Assembly (NCBI RefSeq): GCF_001578105.1
Contig: NZ_CP014277.1
Location: 1 to 64,000, forward strand
Source: Martelella sp. AD-3
GTDB taxonomy: Bacteria; Pseudomonadota; Alphaproteobacteria; Rhizobiales; Rhizobiaceae
DNA length: 64,000 bases
Direction of reading: 5' to 3'
The notes under the pieces were generated by a model. That model made no database searches and was not told the DNA's origin. It was given only the letters and a program-made list of their open reading frames with translations. Below are positions 33,606-41,968 of the stretch, one piece after another. Within the stretch, counting starts at the first letter, position 1; each line of letters opens with the position of its first letter. Position numbers and translations under genes: made by a program.

Positions 33606-34685
33606 CTACAGCCCCGCCGCCTTGGTGAGATTGACGCGGAACCGATCGCGCCGGCGCTGGTATCGCCTTGTCATCTCGGCCGACGCATGGCCGAGTTGTT
33701 TCTGGACATAGCGCTCGTCAACCTCGGCGGAGGAGGCGAGCCCGGCTCTCAAGGAGTGACCGGAGAACAGCTTTATCCGTTCGGCCTCCGGCAATTCGCC
33801 GCGAATGCCGGCGGCAAGAACCGTCTTCTTGATGAGGCGGGCAATTTCCTGGTCCTTCAGCCGTTCGGGGCCGACGACCTTGCCTTTGCCGGTGACACGG
33901 CGGAACAGCGGGCCATGGCCGATCCTGCCGAGTTTCAGCCAGGTTTCGACGGCGGCGACCGGGCAGGTGAGATCGGAGGAGCCGCGGCCGATCTCGACCT
34001 CGCGCCAGCCGGTTTTGCCCCGGAGCGTCACCAGCATCCCCTTGTCAAGGATGTCGATCCAGCCGTCTCCCTCCTCGGTCTGGTCGCGGCCGCAGTCGAG
34101 CGCGACGATTTCCGAGCGGCGCAGGCCGCCGGCAAAACCGATCAGCAGCATGGCGCGATCGCGCAGGCCCCGGAGCGTGCCGCGATCGAGCGTCTCGACC
34201 ATGGCGATCAGCTCCTCGGGCAGGATCGCCTCTTTCTGGCGCGGCGGCGCGGCATGGCGATTGCGGATGCCGGCAAGCACCGTGGCGATATGGCGGTCGC
34301 GGCGGTCGAGCGAGAGGCCGCGCTGGGCATAGTTCCATGCGATCGCCGAAAGCCGCCGCTCGATGGTGGAAACCGCGCTCGGCTTTGCCCCGGCAGCGGC
34401 CTCGCCGGAGGCAAGCGCCGTGATGTAGAGCCCGACAATCTCCGCATTCGGGGGCAGGGCAGAAAGACCCTTGCGCCGGCACCAGCTTGAAAAATGCGCC
34501 CAGTCGGCGGCATAGGCGCGCCGCGTATTGGCCGAGCTTGCGGCTTCGACATATCCGCGCGCCCGTTCGACCAGCGGCGCAAGATGGCCAGCCACGGCGC
34601 CCGACGGCCCGGAAGGCTCCAAAGCAACATCCGCCTCCGTGCTGAGAGACGGGCTGGCGTGCGGATCGACGTCGTTTTCGGGCAT
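33606..34685 (-). CDS. Tyrosine recombinase/integrase
   Basis: Site-specific recombinase of 359 aa (phage integrase family). The N-terminal SAM-like core-binding domain (ANTRRAYAADWAHFSSWCRRK) is followed by the catalytic domain: Arg in GFAGGLRRSEIVAL, Lys in LRGKTGWREVEIG, His/Arg in GHSLRAGLASSA, and the His and Tyr in LGHASAEMTRRYQ. All catalytic residues are present. The start at 34685 (MPENDVD) is preferred; an upstream ATG at 34754 lies in a dyad. Such genes are common on rhizobial plasmids and may resolve multimers or move gene blocks. No att site is recognised. Confidence 0.88.
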   Translation of the reverse strand: MPENDVDPHASPSLSTEADVALEPSGPSGAVAGHLAPLVERARGYVEAASSANTRRAYAADWAHFSSWCRRKGLSALPPNAEIVGLYITALASGEAAAGAKPSAVSTIERRLSAIAWNYAQRGLSLDRRDRHIATVLAGIRNRHAAPPRQKEAILPEELIAMVETLDRGTLRGLRDRAMLLIGFAGGLRRSEIVALDCGRDQTEEGDGWIDILDKGMLVTLRGKTGWREVEIGRGSSDLTCPVAAVETWLKLGRIGHGPLFRRVTGKGKVVGPERLKDQEIARLIKKTVLAAGIRGELPEAERIKLFSGHSLRAGLASSAEVDERYVQKQLGHASAEMTRRYQRRRDRFRVNLTKAAGL

Positions 34686-34725
34686 GAACGGCCTCAGAAT
34701 GCGGTTTTTCTCTATAAAGAGTATT

Positions 34726-34754
34726 ATGAACGATAATGCAAGATTATCATTCAT
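34726..34754. promoter_or_regulatory. Dyad in integrase upstream region
   Basis: ATGAACGATAAT (34726-34737) and ATTATCATTCAT (34743-34754) form a 12-bp inverted repeat (one mismatch) around GCAAG. It lies in the AT-rich space between the divergent integrase and DUF1403 genes and could be an operator or recombinase site. Confidence 0.5.
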
Positions 34755-34831
34755 AAAAAGATAACGACAGGCAGTGCGGATATTGCTGAAACGGATGGCA
34801 TAAACCGCACATCCGGTGTAGCGTCTCCGGC

Positions 34832-35785
34832 ATGGATTCGTTGCCATTCGCCCCCTCATCAATGCCGATCCGACTGTTCAGTCTGCCGGGATGGTCGCGG
34901 TCGCGCGGCCGCGATGTATCGGAGGCGGATGCGGCCTTTGCAGCCGGCATCGCCTTGAAATCACTTGATGATCTGGTTCAGCTGGATCCGGTCTGGGCCG
35001 GCTGCTGGCGGTCGCGGCAAGCCCTTAAATGTGCTGCCGTTGCCGTGCGGCTGATGGGCCGAAACGAGGACGATCACGCGTTGCGTGACGCGGTTTTGCT
35101 GACTGCCCCAGGGGATGATCCCGGACCGGCCGGAAAGCTGTTTTTGGTCACGAAAAGATCGCCAGGTCGATCCGGTGGTGTCACCACGAATTTCGTAAAT
35201 GAGCTCGCGGACTTGTTGGCGCTCGGATGGGATGAAGACCTTGCGGCAATTCCTGATCTGGTCGATGCTGCGCTTCAATCCGGGCGGGCGGCTCCCTTCG
35301 CGGTGGCGGACCTGATAACGGCGATTTCTGCCGTTCGCCCGGACGCTGAAGTGCTGGCGTTTATGCTGGCCGACAGTGTCCTGGCGCAAAAACTCAAATG
35401 GCCAAAACCTGTCCCGCTTCTGCTGTCCGAACGCTACGGTCCAGCCTTCCGCACCATTGGGGGGAGGGGGCGGGTCCGCCCCGGCGAAGTGGCGTTCGCC
35501 ACAGCTATCTGTTTGGCTCTGGTTGACGCGATCGATTCAGCCTTGCGGTCAGCAGCGGAGATAGCGCGTCGCGCAGATCAGCTTCTGGCCGTTGCTCCCA
35601 AACTGCGTACCAAAGGTGCCGAACCGATCATTCGTAGCTTGCTGGATGAAGATGCGGTCCTGGCTTCGGCCCCGGGCATCAAACTATCTCGTTGGGCAAG
35701 CACCCGGATGTTCGAGCGGCTTCAGAGTTTTGGCGCCGTGCGCGAGCTGTCCGGCCGATCGTCGTTCCGGATCTATGGATTGTGA
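34832..35785 (+). CDS. DUF1403-family protein
   Basis: Protein of 317 aa matching the DUF1403 family, which is largely limited to Hyphomicrobiales replicons and has no known function. Characteristic features: LDDLVQLDPVWAGCWRSRQAL near residue 50, then ALSLLADSVLA-type helices (AFMLADSVLAQKLKWPKPVPL) and a C-terminal winged-helix-like end (MFERLQSFGAVRELSGRSSF). No signal peptide. It is followed by scpB after only 2 bp, so the two are co-transcribed; a role linked to chromosome or plasmid organisation is a reasonable guess. Confidence 0.82.
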   Translation: MDSLPFAPSSMPIRLFSLPGWSRSRGRDVSEADAAFAAGIALKSLDDLVQLDPVWAGCWRSRQALKCAAVAVRLMGRNEDDHALRDAVLLTAPGDDPGPAGKLFLVTKRSPGRSGGVTTNFVNELADLLALGWDEDLAAIPDLVDAALQSGRAAPFAVADLITAISAVRPDAEVLAFMLADSVLAQKLKWPKPVPLLLSERYGPAFRTIGGRGRVRPGEVAFATAICLALVDAIDSALRSAAEIARRADQLLAVAPKLRTKGAEPIIRSLLDEDAVLASAPGIKLSRWASTRMFERLQSFGAVRELSGRSSFRIYGL

Positions 35786-35787
35786 GG

Positions 35788-36501
35788 ATGACCGGAACGA
35801 GCCCCGCGAAGTCAAGACAAAGAACGCGATCAAGTGAAGGAGACGAACGTCTGCTTGATCGGGAGTTGAGGGATCTGCCGGTGGAATTGCGGTGGCGGGA
35901 ATGGATGATGCGGGTCGAGGCAGTGATTTTTGCCTCGGCTGAGCCGGTGACGCGTGAAATGTTGGCGCGCGTGGTCGGAAAGGATTGCAGCATTGACCTG
36001 ATCATTGATGACCTCATCGAAGAGTTGCGTGATAGGCCTTATGAGCTGGTCTCCGTGGCTGGTGGTTGGCAGCATCGGACCCGAGTGGCTTATGCGGAGG
36101 CGATCCGGGCTTCTTGCGCGCCGACGCGATCTGCCGCTGCGGTGCTGTCCGAGCATGAGTCCATGGTGCTGATGGCAATTGCTTATTTCCAGCCAGTCAC
36201 ACGCGGCGAGCTGTCGAAGATCTTTGGCAAGGAGGTCAGCCGCGATCTGATCGGATCGCTGCGTGGCGCAGGGTTTATTTCCTCTGGGCCGCGCAGCCCG
36301 ACGCCAGGGGCGCCGTATACCTATGTGACGACGAAACATTTTCTGTCGGCCTTCGGCATGGAGACATTGCGGGACCTCCCGGACATGGAGGCGCTGGAGG
36401 ATGCAGGGTTGTTGAGCCGCAATGCTGTCAAAGAGGAGGTGGCCGATTCACAAGGCGGAGCCGCCGATGAGGAGGGCCAGGAATCGCACTCTATCGAGTG
36501 A
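35788..36501 (+). CDS. scpB: ScpB-like segregation and condensation protein
   Basis: Protein of 237 aa with the paired winged-helix domains of ScpB, which with ScpA and SMC forms the bacterial condensin. Motifs: MRVEAVIFASAEPVTREML, LIEELRDRPYELVSVAGGWQHRT, HESMVLMAIAYFQPVTRGEL and TYVTTKHFLSAFGM. No scpA or smc is nearby, so it may modify the chromosomal complex or act alone in plasmid maintenance. The ATG at 35788 has GTGAGG directly upstream and sits 2 bp after the DUF1403 stop. An acidic tail ends the protein. Confidence 0.85.
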   Translation: MTGTSPAKSRQRTRSSEGDERLLDRELRDLPVELRWREWMMRVEAVIFASAEPVTREMLARVVGKDCSIDLIIDDLIEELRDRPYELVSVAGGWQHRTRVAYAEAIRASCAPTRSAAAVLSEHESMVLMAIAYFQPVTRGELSKIFGKEVSRDLIGSLRGAGFISSGPRSPTPGAPYTYVTTKHFLSAFGMETLRDLPDMEALEDAGLLSRNAVKEEVADSQGGAADEEGQESHSIE

Positions 36502-36792
36502 ACGGAACTGGCTCCGAACGCTTCAGGATCAGCTTCGGAATGATGGTAAGCATCGAAAGAGCCGTTGTGACAGACAGCCGAATACTCAGACCTTGTTGGC
36601 CAAGTGTGAGAGGTCGAACGCCGTGAAGGCGCCGAGAGCCCAAACCCCAAAAATGAAGCCTACCATTTGAGTGGCAAGCGCAAGCCGGCGCCATGTCGTC
36701 AGAACGTCTCGATATCAGTGCGTTGATCTCGATCCGTGACAATGAAATGTTACCAACAGAATTCAGTCGGCAAATACTGAAAGGGTCGAAGA

Positions 36793-37872
36793 ATGAATGA
36801 ACAACCGCCGGTGCCGACTATTGATGGCATCCTGTCCGGCCTCGTTTTCGAGGGACAGGGTTATGAGTTCAAGGCACTCCTGAACCTGGATGATAAACGT
36901 GGAAAATCAAACTTCATCGATGATGTCGTGGCGTTCTTGAACGCTGGACCTGGGTACTTGATCGTCGGCGTGCATGAAAAGAGGGGAGTCTTCTCGCGCT
37001 TCGAGCCAATGGAGGGCGATCGCGATGCCCTACAACGCCGCATCACTTCAATCATTCAGGACAACATAGACCCCAAGCCATTGGGCGTTCATGTGAAATT
37101 CCTCGATTTGGACGCGGGAGGGTTCATTTTGTGGCTCGATCTCCCTGACCATCGCCTGCGGCCTTATCAGAATAAGATTACCGGCGGCTTTCATTTACGC
37201 ACCGGTGCGCAAAACACGCCGATCCCCCGTGACCAACTCCACGCGCTGTTTACACCGATCGAGAAGCTGGAAGCCGATACCGTACAGCTAATGGAGCGTG
37301 AGAATGCGGCTGTCGAGGCGCGTGACATCATGCAGAACGACGGCGCAACGCTGCATATCGCGATCGTGCCACAAGAGCATTATGAACGGGAGCGGGCGCC
37401 TTTCGATCCCGGGCGGGGTGTTCTGAAAGTGATGCGTCATTATCACGGGGAGAGCCAGGGTGTTTTCAAAGGGTGTGAGAATGGCGTCGAGGCTCGGGAC
37501 GCGACGTTCCAAGAATGGCGATCAATCTCGCGCTTCTTTATCGGTGATGATTGGCTCGTCCACTCCTATGTCTCCCATCCTTTCTCTGTCCGGGATGGGG
37601 AGGGACGACTAACAGTTCATGAGTTTCGCGAGGAGTTCGCTCGACACTTGCGTGATATCCAGCTCGTTCTGGACGATTCTGGCATCCGAGGACCATATGG
37701 GGTTCTTCTCGCGGTGAAGAATCTGCGCCGCAATCCAAAACTTGAATGGGCCTTTCCCAATGCCAGCGCTGCCAGTCTCGGTCGGCCGATGCGGGTTGAA
37801 CGCGTGGATGAACAAGGTCTCATTGATCGGTTCTATGATAAGGTCAGAAGTGTTTCGGTCTATGGCCGCTGA
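36793..37872 (+). CDS. AlbA_2 (Schlafen-type) domain protein
   Basis: Protein of 359 aa. The N-terminal AlbA_2 fold (about 15-140) is seen in FEGQGYEFKALLNLDD, FIDDVVAFLNAGPGYLIVGV and FILWLDLPDHRLRPYQ, then FHLRTGAQNTPIPRDQL. This domain is shared with Schlafen proteins and bacterial DNA-binding or defence-associated proteins. Residues about 150-359 are unassigned. It stands alone, with 290 bp of empty sequence before it, at the start of a run of defence-like genes. Regulator or antiviral sensor are both possible. Confidence 0.7.
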   Translation: MNEQPPVPTIDGILSGLVFEGQGYEFKALLNLDDKRGKSNFIDDVVAFLNAGPGYLIVGVHEKRGVFSRFEPMEGDRDALQRRITSIIQDNIDPKPLGVHVKFLDLDAGGFILWLDLPDHRLRPYQNKITGGFHLRTGAQNTPIPRDQLHALFTPIEKLEADTVQLMERENAAVEARDIMQNDGATLHIAIVPQEHYERERAPFDPGRGVLKVMRHYHGESQGVFKGCENGVEARDATFQEWRSISRFFIGDDWLVHSYVSHPFSVRDGEGRLTVHEFREEFARHLRDIQLVLDDSGIRGPYGVLLAVKNLRRNPKLEWAFPNASAASLGRPMRVERVDEQGLIDRFYDKVRSVSVYGR

Positions 37873-38053
37873 CGATCGCGTGTCGAGCGCCCTTGACGAA
37901 TCGCAGCGGTAGCGCAATTGTTCCCGGTGGACCGTGGTTCCTAACCTGTCGCCAAGTTAAAAGCCGCACTTCTCTTATAAGATGTACGCCGAATCCTGTC
38001 CCTCGGCTGCTGATTTAAATGGCGTCCAGCTGCCGAAGCGATGAGGTTTCGCC

Positions 38054-38839
38054 ATGCACTTGCTTGTCCATGAATCCGATCTACCCTTCATCAAGGAAAG
38101 CCTGAGAAAGTCTCATCCTGAGACACGGCCGACGCACCGAATGGAGGCGGCCGCAAAAGGCTTAGGGTTTTCAACCTATGCCAGCTTTCTGACGTCGATA
38201 AAGAGCGGCCGCCTACGGATAGACGTCGATAACGAAATGTATTGTGCCGCTTTAGGTGTATCTGCCATCATCGATGGCGAAAAGCGCGCCCGATATCTTT
38301 CGCGCTCCGTGGCTCGGGCAATGCTTCGCAAGGTGCTTGATGAGAATCCAGAGCTGACGCTACGAGGTTTCGACTCGATCTGGCATGGCGGCCGTGATGA
38401 GTTGCGGAAGCCGAAGGAAGAGCGTGAAGCTCTGTTTGCGGACAGACGACGCGAAGCCTACAATGACGATTGGGCGGCAGACCAGTTCGAGTTGGCACTG
38501 ATCTTCCTTTCGCGGCAGAAAAGGACGAAATCGTTCAATCGCCAAGTTGGGAGTTACGGCTTGAAACATCGTGCCGAAGACTTGTCGCGGGCGTTCGGAC
38601 TGTTCACATACTTGGGGAATTATGTTTCCAACGGAATGCTTCTTGCCGCTGCCTTTACTACAGGATTTTCAGTGAAACGCGTCGCCTACGATTCGTATAA
38701 TGCCTATCTGAACATCTCCATGCAGACCGTGAACGCGGCACGAGGTTACGAGCGAAACTCGCGGATCGAGGAAAATCCGGCAATCGTTCTCTCGATGTAC
38801 GCGCCAGCTACTGATTTTGAACCTGCGTATTCTGGATAG
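38054..38839 (+). CDS. Hypothetical protein, accessory island
   Basis: Soluble protein of 261 aa that I do not recognise. The N-terminal THRMEAAAKGLGFSTYASFL looks like a small helical domain seen in plasmid proteins, and the middle is rich in R, E and K (ELRKPKEEREALFADRR). No signal peptide or membrane helix. The C-terminal third has a hydrophobic patch (YVSNGMLLAAAFTTGFSV). It is on the same strand as, and 240 bp before, the peptide/ATP-grasp locus, so co-function is possible but not shown. Confidence 0.55.
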   Translation: MHLLVHESDLPFIKESLRKSHPETRPTHRMEAAAKGLGFSTYASFLTSIKSGRLRIDVDNEMYCAALGVSAIIDGEKRARYLSRSVARAMLRKVLDENPELTLRGFDSIWHGGRDELRKPKEEREALFADRRREAYNDDWAADQFELALIFLSRQKRTKSFNRQVGSYGLKHRAEDLSRAFGLFTYLGNYVSNGMLLAAAFTTGFSVKRVAYDSYNAYLNISMQTVNAARGYERNSRIEENPAIVLSMYAPATDFEPAYSG

Positions 38840-39079
38840 CGGCGGGATCGACCAAAACGCTGCTCCGCGCCCCGAAATGATTTGTATCAATGATGATCGA
38901 GGTTGTGTCCGGGAAGGTCAGGTCGGCAGTATTTTGCCTTGGACCAGCCTTTCGATGAATCCTGCGTAGATAGGGGAGGCTAAATGTATAGTTGCTTGAA
39001 AGTAGGCCACACGATTGCGTATTTTTCCTATGGCGCATACCTTCATCTCTATCAACTACAATAGTATAGAGGATTCTGC

Positions 39080-39268
39080 ATGCATATTCTTCAACGCGTA
39101 GCGAAGACAACCAAGGTAAATGGCAGTGGCGTACCCTCCGACGCTGAGTATGACGTTGTGGCTGGCGTCTGGCGCGGTCAGGAGGGATTAATCGCCTTTG
39201 ATCCGGAAAGCGAGATGAAGACCAAAAAGAACGATCTCGAGACCGGTGAAGATCAAAAAGGCGAATGA
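39080..39268 (+). CDS. Candidate ribosomal peptide precursor for ATP-grasp maturase
   Basis: Peptide of 62 aa whose stop overlaps the ATP-grasp start (ATGA, 39265-39268), with AGAGGA before its ATG. Graspetide systems pair a small precursor with an ATP-grasp ligase that links Thr/Ser/Lys side chains to Asp/Glu. Here residues 1-40 would be the leader (with GVWRGQEGLIAFDP near its end), and the tail MKTKKNDLETGEDQKGE is a lysine-, threonine- and acid-rich stretch suited to ester or amide cross-links. It has no Cys and no signal peptide. The assignment rests on position, overlap and composition; the core is not a known microviridin or plesiocin motif. Confidence 0.6.
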   Translation: MHILQRVAKTTKVNGSGVPSDAEYDVVAGVWRGQEGLIAFDPESEMKTKKNDLETGEDQKGE

Positions 39269-40236
39269 CTTTGCTGGCGGAACGCGTGGAGGTGCTGATC
39301 TTTTCCAGTTTGGCCGATCTGTCCACCGATCGTATATGTCATCATTTGGCGGACATGAACGTGTCCTTTCTCCGGATTAACCGCGAGCAGCTTTCCGAGT
39401 GGGGGATTACGATTGATCCTTTGGCGGCCAGTATGATTTGTCGCCATGACCAGAGAGAATGGCAGGTGGGCTCGGGACTTCGGTCGGTCTGGTGGCGGCA
39501 GCCCACCTTTCTCAGAAATACGCCTGGGCGAGGGCTGTCTCCGTCAGAGCAATTGGAACGGTCGCAATGGGCTGCCTTGATGCGTGGGATGATGCTCTTC
39601 GATCAGGCGGTCTGGGTCAATCGGCCGACAGAGACTTATAACGGCGAAATCAAGCCACTGCAGTTGCGCAAGGCGGCCATGCTTGGATTCGCGGTACCGA
39701 AGACTAGGATAACCAACGACCCGCTGGCGGACATTCCGCACGTCATTGGGGACAAGGTTGCACTAAAGAGCATTGATACCGTTCTTTTGTTCGAGGGTGA
39801 CGTACAGCATTTTGGGTACACGACGATCATTGATTGGAGCGAGTGCGCCGACGAAAGCTTGCGAGCAGCCCCTGCGACATTTCAGGCTGTCCTTTCTCCC
39901 AAAACGGATCTTCGAGTTACGATTGTCGGAAAGCGGTTGTGGTGTGTTGCTGTGACAGACGGTGGTGCGGCAATCGAAGGCGACTGGAGGCTTCGACCGA
40001 AGGCGGTATTGGAGTATCACGATTATTCTCTTCCCCCAGAAATCGCCGACCGTTGCCTGAAGTTGGTGGAGCAATTCGGGTTGGAATACGCAGCGATCGA
40101 TCTGGCTCTTTCGAAAGATCAGTATTGGTTCATTGAGATAAATCCGACTGGGGAGTGGGGCTGGCTCGACCGAGGAGGTCGAGGGATTTCAAATGCTATT
40201 GCGGAGGCACTCGCTTGTCGTGGTCAACCTTCCTGA
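39265..40236 (+). CDS. ATP-grasp ligase, MvdD/graspetide-maturase type
   Basis: ATP-grasp enzyme of 323 aa. The N-terminal pre-ATP-grasp domain (VLIFSSLADLSTDRICHHLADM, FLRINREQL) resembles MvdC/MvdD and other RiPP maturases. The central fold shows VALKSIDTVLLFEGD, then ICRHD and VWWRQPTFLRNTPGR earlier. The ATP/Mg site is in LEYAAIDLALSKDQ and WFIEINPTGEWGW, where the ExNPxGEW pattern supplies metal-binding Glu and Asn. It would activate acidic side chains of the upstream peptide as acyl-phosphates. RimK-like glutamylation of another protein is the main alternative. A membrane-protein gene overlaps its 3' end. Confidence 0.8.
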   Translation: MTLLAERVEVLIFSSLADLSTDRICHHLADMNVSFLRINREQLSEWGITIDPLAASMICRHDQREWQVGSGLRSVWWRQPTFLRNTPGRGLSPSEQLERSQWAALMRGMMLFDQAVWVNRPTETYNGEIKPLQLRKAAMLGFAVPKTRITNDPLADIPHVIGDKVALKSIDTVLLFEGDVQHFGYTTIIDWSECADESLRAAPATFQAVLSPKTDLRVTIVGKRLWCVAVTDGGAAIEGDWRLRPKAVLEYHDYSLPPEIADRCLKLVEQFGLEYAAIDLALSKDQYWFIEINPTGEWGWLDRGGRGISNAIAEALACRGQPS

Positions 40237-40899
40237 ATCCGCTCTTGCCGGATTTCTTCCGGATATACCCTATTAATCGGAAGCTTCTGAAAAGGATGGA
40301 AGTTTGGCAAACGCACGAGGCTTTTGCTGATATCCGAAAACTCGGTGATGACGATCTTAAAAAGTATATCGAGAGCGAGTGGGTGAGAGCCAAGGAACTC
40401 GATGATAAACTTTCAAAGTTGACTGCGACACTATCGATTGCTCTGACTGTTGGTGGCGCAGTGGCGAAGACTGTTGTCGATGGTTTGGCGCCATCGACGA
40501 TAAAGTACATCGTTTTGGCATTGCTGTTTGTATCGATGCTGTTCTTTCTTTGGGGGGGCGCTTGTCGGCTTCCAGGGTTTAAGACCAAAACCTCGATATG
40601 GCTATGGATCGAAATATCTCGCAATAATTGCTGAAGGCGGAGCGGGTGGCCGTCAAGCAATGGAGAATGCCGCTTGCGGGTTTGAGACAGTCAACCTGGT
40701 ACGCGCAAACGAAGCATCTTTGGCAATCGGCCTGATCCGCAACGGCGTCTTTGCCTTTGCCATTGCAATGGCTGTCAGTTTCATCAGTCCCTCGAAAGGT
40801 CAGGAACCGGCTCCAGCTTTGCCAAAATTCGAATTGGTCGTGGTACAGAGCCGTATTGTCGGATTCGAAGCCCGTAATCCTCGCGACGATGCCTCTTGA
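40215..40899 (+). pseudogene. Membrane protein of RiPP-like locus, frameshifted in a G7 run
   Basis: Read from TTG 40215 (GGAGG 7 bp upstream, overlapping the ATP-grasp end), the frame gives FLNPLLPDFFRIYPINRKLL, a helical segment (DIRKLGDDDLKKYIESEWVR) and two membrane helices (LTATLSIALTVGGAVA; YIVLALLFVSMLFFLWG). At GGGGGGG (40552-40558) it must lose one base to continue as ALVGFQGLRPKPRYGYGSKY and a third helix (FAFAIAMAVSFI), ending at 40899, about 227 aa in all. As written, the protein ends at 40634. The topology resembles small membrane effectors of defence systems. The G-run may be a sequencing error, an inactivating change or a phase-variable switch. Confidence 0.6.
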
Positions 40900-41044
40900 G
40901 CTTTTCTGGATCGGCCTGTTGGTCAGAGGTTTATCATTGATGGCGAGCAACACGGTGAAACATCACAGCGCAGACGGCTACCAAGATCTGAAAATGCAGC
41001 GCGCGGAACGCGGCTCGTCAGGACAACCGCCGCGTGCCCCGTGC

Positions 41045-41968
41045 TTATTCTTTTGACTGAAGCCCCTCAATCTCTCGCCGTTGCTCGGCATGTTTTTCGG
41101 GGTTCTGTGCCCTCAGTTTCTCGAGGTTGAGAACCTTCCAACGAACGGCCGGCAGATCAGCCGCTTGTGGCAACCCGATGGCTTCGAAATCTGGTTCGCC
41201 GTCGTGGAGTGACAGCAGGAAGCGCATCGCGTTGTCGTCAAGCTTTGCGAGGATATCCGCCGTCATCCGGTTCCTCGCTGCCTTCAGATCGTCGAGGCCG
41301 ACTGGCTCGATCGTCATCCCCTCGAACTCCTTGACGAAGGCCTCGTCTAGCGTTGCGAGCGAAGGCCTGACCAACTCGTGCGGCGGGCGGCCGGAACTGC
41401 CAACGTAAATCAGAAATGTTCGAAACAACGCGTCGCTCAGCCCCTCGTTTTCATAGAGCAGTTTTACGTCGAACAGATCACGCGGATGCTGCCGGTCTAC
41501 CGCCGCATGGAGCTTTCCGCCAAACAGGTCCTCGAACGAAACGACCTGCATTTCGGCGAAGCCGAAATTGTCCTCTACGGCCGCGCTCACGCGTCGGCGT
41601 TCGGGTGGATGGACAGTTCCGCGCGCAACGGGAGATGTCTCGACCTTGATTTCGGCAATGCCCTGCCGGACGAGGAGGCGGGTGTGGTTGTTGCCGCCGC
41701 CGGCGATCCTCTGGACGTTCACGCCCCGCAGGTTGCCCATCAAGTCTTCGCGGATGTGCTCCAGTGTCGTGTCGATATTTTTCAGTGTCGTTTCGCGATC
41801 CTCAATCGGCAGATAGGTCAGGTCGATATCGACCGAGAGCCGCGGCATGTCGCGATAGAAGAGGTTGATTGCCGTTCCACCCTTCAGGGCGAAGGCCTCG
41901 TGGCGGGCGATGAATGGAAGGGTCCGCACCAAAAGGTCGACCTGGCGCATGTATTGGTCACGGGCCAT
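41045..41968 (-). CDS. abiEii: AbiEii-type nucleotidyltransferase toxin
   Basis: Type IV toxin of 307 aa (AbiEii/AbiGii family), a nucleotidyltransferase; related toxins modify tRNA acceptor ends and block growth during phage infection. The fold shows FALKGGTAINLFYRDMPRLS and VDIDLTYL, giving the GGT and DxD acid residues, with FEDLFGGKLHAAVDRQHPRDLFD further on. The start overlaps the abiEi stop by 11 bp. Toxin and antitoxin need not bind each other in type IV systems. The pair appears intact. Confidence 0.9.
   Translation of the reverse strand: MARDQYMRQVDLLVRTLPFIARHEAFALKGGTAINLFYRDMPRLSVDIDLTYLPIEDRETTLKNIDTTLEHIREDLMGNLRGVNVQRIAGGGNNHTRLLVRQGIAEIKVETSPVARGTVHPPERRRVSAAVEDNFGFAEMQVVSFEDLFGGKLHAAVDRQHPRDLFDVKLLYENEGLSDALFRTFLIYVGSSGRPPHELVRPSLATLDEAFVKEFEGMTIEPVGLDDLKAARNRMTADILAKLDDNAMRFLLSLHDGEPDFEAIGLPQAADLPAVRWKVLNLEKLRAQNPEKHAEQRREIEGLQSKE

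Noticed and set aside
33513..34490. 325-codon plus-strand open frame
   Set aside because: It is antisense to the tyrosine recombinase, which has all catalytic residues.
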